Positions 5,661-11,157 of a DNA stretch of 11,157 nt are shown piece by piece (position 1 is the stretch's first letter; every line of letters starts with the position of its first letter). Source of the stretch: an uncultured Mailhella sp. Lineage in GTDB: Bacteria > Desulfobacterota > Desulfovibrionia > Desulfovibrionales > Desulfovibrionaceae. The stretch spans positions 1-11,157 of the forward strand of contig CAJTMS010000058.1 in the NCBI GenBank assembly GCA_910577155.1. The letters run 5' to 3'. The notes below the pieces were generated by a model, which was given only the letters and a program-made list of their open reading frames with translations, made no database searches and had not been told where the DNA came from. A program made the translations under genes and the position numbers.

Positions 5661-7682
5661 TTATATAGTGTCATAATGAAAGAATTGCATGGTAAGGTTT
5701 GCTCTGCCTTGGGTTGAGGAACGTAGATTGGTAGCAAAGCCAAAAAGTTCCTGCATGGGGGCAAGGGCAACAATACATTTGAGGTCTTGTTTTTCAAAAA
5801 GCTGCTCAACTTTTGCCTTACAGGTATTCAAAAGGTTCATGGTTGCTCCGAGATTGTCTTCCGGCACAGTGATTTCAAGTTTCATAATCGGATAAAGGGT
5901 GATAACAGAAGCTTGACAATAGGCTTGTTCAAGGGCAAAATGGAGGGCATTTTGGACGCCTACCAAGGTCGTATTATCCGTTTCCATAATGTTAATAAGA
6001 TTAAATTGCACATCCGTTAATGCCAAGCCATTATTATAGCCGCTTTCTAAAATGCTGGCACAATATTCTTCCACGGATTGGATCGTATCTTCTTTGGTGT
6101 TTGTTTTTTGTTTTTGGATAATGTCACGTGCTTCTTCGGAAATGAAAATCTTGTTTCCTTGTCCGCGTTCACGCTTTTCAAGAGAAATTTCCACGTGTCC
6201 CTGATGCAGCTTATCACCAAGTTCACGCTCAAAACGATAAGTTGCCTGTATGGGATCAACATTATTAATGCTTTCTTTTAAAATAACCTGTGGATTGCCT
6301 ACACGCGGCTTGATTTTATATTCCCGTTCAATACGTTCTGCAAGGATGGATAAATGCAGTTCTCCCATACCGGAAACAAGGCAAAATCCTTCTTCGCTGT
6401 TGACAACAAGGGTCGGATCTTCAAGACAATAACGGGCTAGTGCAGTGGCAAGCGTTTCTGCCTCCACACTGTTTTTGGGCTCAAAGGTGAGGGAGATAAC
6501 AGGCTGGAATTTGGTAAAATCTTCATAGGGGGCAAGGTTTGTATCATTGGAAAGCGTGTGCCCTGTTTGGACAGTTTTCATGCCAATAATGCCTACTAAA
6601 TCTCCGGCATAGGCTTCTTTTACCATTTCACGATAATCTGCATGGAGTTTATATATCCTGTCAATTCGTTCATGTTTTTTGAGGTTAATATTATAGAGGG
6701 TAGAACTTTCCTTTAATGTCCCGTTGTATATTCGTACAAAAGAAAATCTGTAATTATTTTCAAGTATCACTTTAAAAACAAGTGCTTTGATTGCATCGGG
6801 ATTGAATTCTTCAGATTTAAGTGGTTTTGCTTCAAGGGGGCTTGGCAAATAATCACACACAGCGTCAAGCAGAGGTTGTATGCCGCTGTTTTTTAACGCT
6901 GAGCCCATAAGGGTAGGGGTAGCAAGTTTAGCAATGGTAATGGTGCGTATGCTTTGTTTAATATCCTCAATAGTATAGGTCTTATTGAAATATTTTTCTA
7001 AAAACGTATCATCCAGTTCGGCAATTTCTTCCAATAATTTATCACGCCAAATTTCTGCTTCAACCAGTTCATCACCTTCCAGCGGTGTATAGATGATAGT
7101 TTCTCCCTGATCTTCTTCGGAAAATTCCATTTTTTGCAGCGTGAGCAAATCCGCCAAAGCGGAAAACTCCTGCCCTTGTCCCAGAGGGATTTGCAAAACA
7201 AGGGGTTTTGTCTGCAAACGAGTTTGCATGGACAAAAGCACATTTTCAAAATCAGCACCTATTCTGTCTAATTTATTGATAAAAGCAATTTTAGGAATGT
7301 GCAGGTTTTCTGACTGACGCCACACTGTTTCTGATTGCGGTTCCACTCCGCCCACAGCACAAAAAATACCCACAGCACCGTCAAGCACCCGCAAAGAACG
7401 TTCAACTTCAATGGTAAAGTCCACGTGACCGGGGGTATCAATAAGATTAATCGCATACTCTTTCCATTCACAATGGGTGCTTGCTGCCGTAATGGTAATT
7501 CCCCGTTCCTGTTCTTCCGGCATAAAATCCATAGTGGTATTGCCTGTATGCACTTCACCCATGCGGTGAATTTTATGCGTATAATAAAGGATACGTTCAG
7601 AAACTGTTGTTTTGCCGGCATCAATATGGGCAATGATACCGATATTTCGTGTTGCTTTTATATGCTCAAGGATTTTTTTCAT
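5661..7682 (-). CDS. EF-G paralogue with divergent domain IV
   Basis: A 673-residue translational GTPase of the EF-G type. The G domain is complete: AHIDAGKTT at 18-26, RGITIT at 60-65, DTPGH at 82-86 with the GTPase histidine H86, NKLD at 136-139 and GSA at 260-262. Domains II and III follow (LCLVSGMGELHLSIL-like helix region near 433-447). Domain V ends with FGFATNLRSSTQGRA (647-661). Domain IV differs strongly from canonical EF-G. The GGRGQYGHV loop is replaced by sequence around 486-498 (ERELGDKLHQGHV), the GSYHDVDSSE loop with the translocation histidine by 564-577 (NIMETDNTTLVGVQ), and the GDLNRRRG loop by 615-624 (MNLLNTCKAK). The usual C-terminal tail is also missing. It is probably a second EF-G-like factor, for example in recycling, stress or assembly; it is not the str-operon fusA. 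It starts 3 bases after the upstream gene. Confidence 0.85.
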   Translation of the reverse strand: MKKILEHIKATRNIGIIAHIDAGKTTVSERILYYTHKIHRMGEVHTGNTTMDFMPEEQERGITITAASTHCEWKEYAINLIDTPGHVDFTIEVERSLRVLDGAVGIFCAVGGVEPQSETVWRQSENLHIPKIAFINKLDRIGADFENVLLSMQTRLQTKPLVLQIPLGQGQEFSALADLLTLQKMEFSEEDQGETIIYTPLEGDELVEAEIWRDKLLEEIAELDDTFLEKYFNKTYTIEDIKQSIRTITIAKLATPTLMGSALKNSGIQPLLDAVCDYLPSPLEAKPLKSEEFNPDAIKALVFKVILENNYRFSFVRIYNGTLKESSTLYNINLKKHERIDRIYKLHADYREMVKEAYAGDLVGIIGMKTVQTGHTLSNDTNLAPYEDFTKFQPVISLTFEPKNSVEAETLATALARYCLEDPTLVVNSEEGFCLVSGMGELHLSILAERIEREYKIKPRVGNPQVILKESINNVDPIQATYRFERELGDKLHQGHVEISLEKRERGQGNKIFISEEARDIIQKQKTNTKEDTIQSVEEYCASILESGYNNGLALTDVQFNLINIMETDNTTLVGVQNALHFALEQAYCQASVITLYPIMKLEITVPEDNLGATMNLLNTCKAKVEQLFEKQDLKCIVALAPMQELFGFATNLRSSTQGRANLTMQFFHYDTI

Positions 7683-7685
7683 GTT

Positions 7686-8528
7686 TTACTCACTTGGCGG
7701 GTAATTTGTTTCAAGATTGCTGAAATAGAGTGTATCGTAAAAAAAGTCCTGTGGCAATTTAGGGTAATGAAAGCAAAATTCCATGCCAAGCCCGTAGTTT
7801 TGCGCAGCAGCTTGTGTGCCTGCAAAGGAAATATCATAATACCAATTGGGCGAAGCTCGTAAAAGCGTATTGAAATGCTCCCGACAGGAATGTTCTTTTT
7901 CCTCTGCGGTGTAGGTATAGGCGGCGGACTTTCCATAGGCAAGCGTGATTATTTTTCTTTGGGAATTTTGAGCAAAAACTTTTAATTGCAGGGTATCTGT
8001 AAAAATATTCACCGGTTTAATATTATGAAAATTTTTCCCGCAACTACTGCAATCGATAAGTTTTATCCGGCTCTTGTTTTGTTGTTGTATTTCGCTGAAC
8101 CAATTTTCTAGCATTTCTTTTTCCGGTAGATAATAGGAGTTTTCCATTCCACAAAGTTCCAAACAGGCAAGAAAAAGATAGAGCTTTTGTTTTGGCATAG
8201 TTTTATCAAGAAAAACAAAAACTTGTTTTACATTTGCTCGAATTGCCTGCGAAACAAGGGCAAGAAATTTAGCAGGAGCAGAATACTCCCTGTCAATCAG
8301 GATAAAAAGATTTTCAAGCACTTGTTTTTTATAACCTTTACAAAAACCGGAAGAAGATTTTTCCACAAAAACTTCCTGTGCTTCTTCTATCAGCGTATTT
8401 TCTGAAAAATGGAAAGCAAGCGCTGTTTTAATTGCACCCCGTATGTCAGGGGTACAGGTTTCGTAAGCAGCTGCACAGAGCTCATCAGCGATTTTATATT
8501 CTTTCAAGCTGTCAAATAAATTCCGCAT
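7686..8528 (-). CDS. Conserved-looking protein of unknown function, first gene of the EF-G-like/rsmA operon
   Basis: I do not recognise this 280-residue protein with confidence. It has no signal peptide or membrane segment, so it is predicted cytoplasmic. A segment at about 83-108 (SAPAKFLALVSQAIRANVKQ, then VFVFLD) has the rhythm of the nucleotide-binding helix-strand of histidinol dehydrogenase-like proteins, but the catalytic motifs of HisD are not evident. It has nine cysteines, including CSSC at 160-163 and LACLELC at 120-126; four cysteines are too scattered to assign a metal site. The C-terminal half is rich in aromatics (Trp229, Tyr230, Tyr231, Phe252, Phe254). The ATG is preceded by a very strong GGAGGAG site, and the stop lies 3 bases before the EF-G-like start. 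It is very probably translated and co-transcribed with that gene. Confidence 0.75.
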   Translation of the reverse strand: MRNLFDSLKEYKIADELCAAAYETCTPDIRGAIKTALAFHFSENTLIEEAQEVFVEKSSSGFCKGYKKQVLENLFILIDREYSAPAKFLALVSQAIRANVKQVFVFLDKTMPKQKLYLFLACLELCGMENSYYLPEKEMLENWFSEIQQQNKSRIKLIDCSSCGKNFHNIKPVNIFTDTLQLKVFAQNSQRKIITLAYGKSAAYTYTAEEKEHSCREHFNTLLRASPNWYYDISFAGTQAAAQNYGLGMEFCFHYPKLPQDFFYDTLYFSNLETNYPPSE

Positions 8529-8555
8529 ACTCTCCTCCGTTCTATTCGTAATGTT

Positions 8556-8584
8556 AAAATAACGGGTTGCAATTATTTTGTCTA
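8556..8584 (-). promoter_or_regulatory. Candidate promoter of the leftward four-gene operon
   Basis: On the minus strand TAGACA (8584-8579, five of six consensus bases) and TATTTT (8561-8556, four of six) are 17 bases apart, in the 87-base gap between the divergent genes. Transcription would start about 20 bases before the ATG of the unknown 280-residue protein. It overlaps the rightward candidate promoter, so the two directions may compete. Confidence 0.4.
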
Positions 8585-8593
8585 TGATATATT
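8567..8593 (+). promoter_or_regulatory. Weak candidate promoter of cls-folK
   Basis: TTGCAA (8567-8572) and TATATT (8588-8593, five of six consensus bases) are separated by 15 bases, shorter than ideal. It is the best rightward match in the gap before cls, and a GGAGG ribosome binding site follows at 8607-8611. Given the A/T richness this could be chance. Confidence 0.25.
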
Positions 8594-8615
8594 TAAAAAA
8601 AATTCCGGAGGTAGT

Positions 8616-10061
8616 ATGTCCTTTCCTATCATCATTGCAATTTTTTTGTCTTTTTACTATATAATTGCTCTTTTAGCTATTATTCACTGCCTTTTACATA
8701 CTAAATATCCTCAAGCTGCCCTAGCATGGTGCGGTGTTATTTTTATGCTTCCTTTAATGGGGGCATTTTTATATTTTATTTTTGGGGTAAATCGTATTGA
8801 CAGCCGCGCAACCAAGCTTTTTAACAAAGCTGCACAGGCACGGCAGAAGCACCTTGAAGGCATACGGTTAAAACAGTGGTCACCGGTATCTCCAAAATAC
8901 ACCCGTGAGCAATATCCTATTATGGGAGTAGGGGAAAGAAGTCAGGGACTGCCCTGCCTTGGAGGCAATACCATTGAAGCGCTTTTTAATGGTGATGAAG
9001 CCTATCCAAAAATGCTTGAAGCTATTGAAAATGCACAAAAATATGTGTTTTTATCTACCTATATTTTCAGCGGAAAAAAAAGCGGGGCAAGTTTTGTTGA
9101 CGCCCTTATCCGAGCCCATGAAAGAGGGGTTATGGTTCGGGTGATTGTGGACGGACTTGGAACATTTTGGGGGTTCAGGGCGTTATGCCGCAGGCTTAAA
9201 ACAGCTGGTGTCCCTTTATATTTCTTTATGCCATTCCGGCTTTTTCCTTTTCAGATGTGCATAAATTTGCGTAATCACAGAAAACTTCTGGTATGTGACG
9301 ATATCGCTTTTACAGGCGGAATGAATATTTCCGACAGCAATTTATTAAAAGATAAGCCCAGACATCCTGTTCAGGACGTGCATTTTCGGTGCACGGGACC
9401 TATTGTTATGGGTTTGCGTGAGGGGTTTTTGCTTGACTTAGCCTTTGTGACGCGTGAACAGCAAAATACAACTTTTTTCATTTGTCCTCCCACAGGGACT
9501 ATGGATGCACGCATTGTGATGGATGGTCCGGGCAATGACGATGATCTTATTATCAATTTGCTGTGCAGTGTTTTTAGCAGTGCAAAAAAAGAAATAACTA
9601 TTGTTAATCCCTATTTTTTACCAACACGGGAAATTATCAGCGCCCTGACCAGTGCTGTAAACAGGGAAGTTCGGGTTCGGGTTATTTTGCCTGAGAAACT
9701 GGATCATGCCTTTGTCAGCTGGGCAGGGGATCACCTTCTGCCCGGTCTTATAAGAAACGGGATACAGGTTTACAAACAGCCAAGACCTTTTGCCCATACA
9801 AAACTGGTATTAATTGATGATATTTATACGTTTTTAGGCTCTACCAATTTCGATCCTCGGAGCTTGAAGCTTAATTTTGAATTGAATTTGGAAGTTTTTT
9901 CTTTGCAATTAAATTCCTATCTGGGCTATTTTATTGATAGTATTGTTGCAAACTCAAAGGAAATTTCTTCTTTTGATTTTGAAAATACCCAATATCCTTT
10001 GTTTGATTTATTGAAAAAATTGCGAAATGCAGCTATGTGGATTTTTAGTCCATATTTATAG
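8616..10061 (+). CDS. cls: Cardiolipin synthase (phospholipase D family)
   Basis: Condenses phosphatidylglycerol or related donors into cardiolipin at the inner membrane. The 481-residue protein begins with two hydrophobic helices (about 3-27 and 34-57, the PLD-nuclease N-terminal region) that anchor it. Two phospholipase D domains follow, each with an HxK(x)4D motif. The first is NHRKLLVCDD with H221, K223 and D228, followed by GGMNISD (234-240). The second is AHTKLVLIDD with H394, K396 and D401, followed by GSTNFDPRS (408-416). Both motifs are complete and the length is normal for bacterial ClsA-type enzymes. The ATG has GGAGG four bases upstream. It is divergent from the EF-G-like operon and leads a rightward operon with folK. 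Which paralogue type (ClsA or ClsC-like) cannot be settled; the two-helix N-terminus favours ClsA. Confidence 0.95.
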   Translation: MSFPIIIAIFLSFYYIIALLAIIHCLLHTKYPQAALAWCGVIFMLPLMGAFLYFIFGVNRIDSRATKLFNKAAQARQKHLEGIRLKQWSPVSPKYTREQYPIMGVGERSQGLPCLGGNTIEALFNGDEAYPKMLEAIENAQKYVFLSTYIFSGKKSGASFVDALIRAHERGVMVRVIVDGLGTFWGFRALCRRLKTAGVPLYFFMPFRLFPFQMCINLRNHRKLLVCDDIAFTGGMNISDSNLLKDKPRHPVQDVHFRCTGPIVMGLREGFLLDLAFVTREQQNTTFFICPPTGTMDARIVMDGPGNDDDLIINLLCSVFSSAKKEITIVNPYFLPTREIISALTSAVNREVRVRVILPEKLDHAFVSWAGDHLLPGLIRNGIQVYKQPRPFAHTKLVLIDDIYTFLGSTNFDPRSLKLNFELNLEVFSLQLNSYLGYFIDSIVANSKEISSFDFENTQYPLFDLLKKLRNAAMWIFSPYL

Positions 10062-10068
10062 GGGAAAA

Positions 10069-10572
10069 ATGCGCTGTTATCTTTGTTTAGGTTCAAATGA
10101 AGGCAATGCTGAACAAAATTTAGCCATTGCTAGAGAAAGTATTTGCGAGCACAGCCGGATTAAGCTTCTTGCGCAGTCATCTGTATATAAGACAGAACCG
10201 CAGGGTGACAAAGAGCAGCAATGGTTTGCCAATCAGGTTATTGAAATTGAATATGCCTGCTTGCTGCCATTGGAGCAGGCAGCGGATACTCTCATGTCTT
10301 ATCTTTTAGGCGTGGAAGCCGGCATGGGCAGAAAACGTGATGAAACAAGGCGTTTTGGACCAAGAGTGATTGATATTGACATTATTTTAATGGAGAATGC
10401 TGTGCTTTCAACGTCACTTGTTGATATTCCTCATAAAAGGGCACTTGAGCGAGCTTTTGTATTAATTCCCTTGCAAGAAATTGCACCTCATATTAGTATA
10501 CAAAACATACCTGTTGGCGATGCATTAGCTTGTCTGGAATATCGACTTGACGAAAATAAAGTCTATCAATAA
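10069..10572 (+). CDS. folK: 2-amino-4-hydroxy-6-hydroxymethyldihydropteridine diphosphokinase (HPPK)
   Basis: Transfers pyrophosphate from ATP to 6-hydroxymethyl-7,8-dihydropterin, the step before dihydropteroate synthase in folate synthesis. The 167-residue protein shows the N-terminal LCLGSNEGN (5-13), SSVYKTEP (37-44), FANQVIEIE (53-61) and the signature GMGRKRDETRRFGPRVIDID (85-104, split as GMGRKRDETRR and FGPRVIDID). The Mg-binding aspartates are D102 and D104. DIPHKRALERAFVLIPLQEIAP (119-140) is the usual C-terminal part. The reading frame is open back to an ATG at 10027 inside cls, but the ATG at 10069 is right: AGGGG at 10060-10064 precedes it and the family motif starts at once. 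The cls stop codon TAG overlaps this ribosome binding site, suggesting coupled translation. Confidence 0.95.
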   Translation: MRCYLCLGSNEGNAEQNLAIARESICEHSRIKLLAQSSVYKTEPQGDKEQQWFANQVIEIEYACLLPLEQAADTLMSYLLGVEAGMGRKRDETRRFGPRVIDIDIILMENAVLSTSLVDIPHKRALERAFVLIPLQEIAPHISIQNIPVGDALACLEYRLDENKVYQ

Positions 10573-10607
10573 TGGATAGAATAACGTTGTGATAAAGTGA
10601 GGAGAAT

Positions 10608-10883
10608 ATGATTTTTAAAATTTTGTTATTTGCTGTGGCTGCCTATGCACTCTATCGTTTATTCATAAATGATAAAAAGAAAAGTGACGAAAAATCAGAA
10701 AATGAAGAAGCAAAAAAAATTGCTGACGGTATTTTAGTCCGTGATCCAATTTGCGGCGTTTATGTGGAGAAAGAAAGCAGTTTTTCTGTCCGCAATGGAG
10801 ACACTGTTGAATATTTTTGCAGTGATGACTGCAGACAAAAATATATCAAACAAGTGCAGGAACAACGCAAACTGGAAGAGTAA
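10608..10883 (+). CDS. Small membrane-anchored YHS/TRASH-like cysteine protein
   Basis: A 91-residue protein with one N-terminal hydrophobic helix (about 3-20), a charged linker rich in Lys and Glu (21-40) and a small C-terminal domain. The domain holds RDPICGVYV (45-53), then VEYFCSDDC (68-75). This pattern, C49 with C71 and C75, resembles YHS/TRASH domains and the 'PP0621-like' small proteins found beside housekeeping genes in many proteobacteria. Such domains are thought to bind a metal ion, but the ligand and role here are unknown. The domain would face the cytoplasm or periplasm depending on topology; the basic residues just after the helix favour the cytoplasm. GAGGAG lies directly upstream, and the gene follows folK by 35 bases, so it is probably in the same operon. 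Confidence 0.75.
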   Translation: MIFKILLFAVAAYALYRLFINDKKKSDEKSENEEAKKIADGILVRDPICGVYVEKESSFSVRNGDTVEYFCSDDCRQKYIKQVQEQRKLEE

Positions 10884-10925
10884 TTTCTGAATGCTTTTTG
10901 CGTATCGTAGAACAGTTCTATTTAT

Positions 10926-11029
10926 CATGAGGAATTTTCATGCAGGGGGAAAACTTTATCTCTGCTGTCGCTATCGGTAAGTCAACAAAGTTGACAACAG
11001 CTACCGCAAGTCTCGCAAGCTCGACATAA
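10926..11029 (+). other. Possible 29-codon reading frame with ribosome binding site and start-codon hairpin
   Basis: GAGGA at 10929-10933 lies six bases before an ATG at 10940 that opens a 29-codon frame ending TAA at 11027-11029 (MQGENFISAVAIGK..., rich in Ser, Thr and Ala). CATGA at 10926-10930 and TCATG at 10938-10942 could pair, hiding the start codon. The frame lies almost wholly inside a nested inverted-repeat element, whose base pairing explains the sequence better than coding does. I recognise no homologue, and a chance frame of this length is common. Confidence 0.15.
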
Positions 11030-11078
11030 GAGAAACGGCTTCGCCGCCTTCGGCAGCTGTAAAAGTTTCTTCCCCTGC
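10942..11078. repeat. Nested inverted-repeat intergenic element
   Basis: Outer arms GCAGGGGGAAAACTTT (10942-10957) and AAAAGTTTCTTCCCCTGC (11061-11078) pair over about 15 bp with two small bulges. Inside are a perfect 6-bp hairpin GTCAAC/GTTGAC (10981-10995), enclosed by CGGTA/TACCG (10975-10979 and 11002-11006), and two mutually exclusive 4-bp hairpins that share GCCG at 11043-11046 (11036-11046 or 11043-11054). The repeated CGCAAG occurs at 11005 and 11014. The element is visibly richer in G+C than its surroundings. ACCCCTTTACAAAACTTTTTAATTTTT follows the right arm in two pieces (11079-11105). It may end the cls-folK transcript, and similar C-rich stems are, from memory, common between genes in Desulfovibrio relatives. 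Confidence 0.55.
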
Positions 11079-11106
11079 ACCCCTTTACAAAACTTTTTAA
11101 TTTTTA

Positions 11107-11115
11107 TGGTAAAAT
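11107..11115 (+). promoter_or_regulatory. Candidate extended -10 box for a gene beyond the window
   Basis: TGGTAAAAT fits the extended -10 pattern (TG, one base, then TAAAAT with five of six consensus bases). It comes just after the structured element and the T-rich run, where a new rightward transcript could start. No convincing -35 box is present at 16-18 bases. The same TAAAATATTCTGAAT word also occurs at 145-159. Confidence 0.25.
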
Positions 11116-11157
11116 ATTCTGAATATTATCACGAAAAGCTCCGGAACATTTCCGTAT

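Noticed and set aside
5661..7682. Tetracycline ribosomal protection protein of the Tet(M)/Tet(O) type
   Set aside because: The N-terminus and switch I (GEVHTGNTTMDFMPEEQERGITIT) follow EF-G, not Tet(M), and the context is housekeeping with no mobile element.
7335..7862. 175-codon plus-strand open frame opposite the EF-G-like gene and its upstream neighbour
   Set aside because: It is the complement of the conserved GTPase-domain codons. It spans the junction of two real genes and has no start signal.
10027..10068. Upstream ATG extending folK by 14 residues into cls
   Set aside because: The extension has no ribosome binding site and no family likeness; AGGGG and the conserved N-terminus both point to the ATG at 10069.
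1..11157. CRISPR array, tRNA or rRNA genes, insertion sequence, prophage or defence system
   Set aside because: No regularly spaced direct repeats, no tRNA-like cloverleaf segments, and no transposase, integrase or defence-type domains among the convincing genes.

Overview
The window is A+T-rich chromosomal sequence (roughly 40% G+C by eye, not counted). It looks like core genome of a Gram-negative bacterium, most likely a low-G+C member of Desulfovibrionaceae. Three things point there, all from family knowledge and memory of related genomes: aroA sits directly upstream of a short monofunctional tyrA, a second divergent EF-G accompanies housekeeping genes, and the right-hand intergenic region carries a C-rich 'CCCCTGCACCCC' stem followed by an AAAACTTTT run. 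The species cannot be fixed from the window alone. There are ten convincing protein genes. I see no tRNA, rRNA, CRISPR array, transposase or phage gene.

Left block (1-3872, minus strand). After an A+T-rich gene-free stretch (1-205) comes xseA-aroA-tyrA, transcribed leftwards with tight spacing (14-nt gap, then a 16-nt overlap). A good sigma70-type promoter precedes xseA. AroA and TyrA are two steps of aromatic amino acid synthesis; XseA is a DNA repair nuclease subunit whose partner XseB is not in the window. Next is a single exported GlcG/HbpS-family gene with its own promoter, a small palindrome in its 5' leader, a strong Shine-Dalgarno site and a rho-independent terminator.

Middle block (4502-8528, minus strand). 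Four closely spaced genes are probably one operon: an unrecognised 280-residue protein, an EF-G paralogue, rsmA (16S rRNA dimethyltransferase) and a small protein resembling metal-free HMA-like domains. The EF-G paralogue has an intact GTPase domain, but both loops at the tip of domain IV, the part that enters the decoding centre, are unrecognisable. Sitting beside rsmA, it suggests a ribosome-related job other than ordinary translocation.

Right block (8616-11157, plus strand). Divergent from the unknown gene is cls (cardiolipin synthase), tightly followed by folK (folate pathway) and a small membrane-anchored YHS/TRASH-like cysteine protein. The last 270 bases hold no convincing gene. They hold a nested inverted-repeat element with several internal hairpins, then a T-rich run and a promoter-like segment that probably serves a gene beyond the window.
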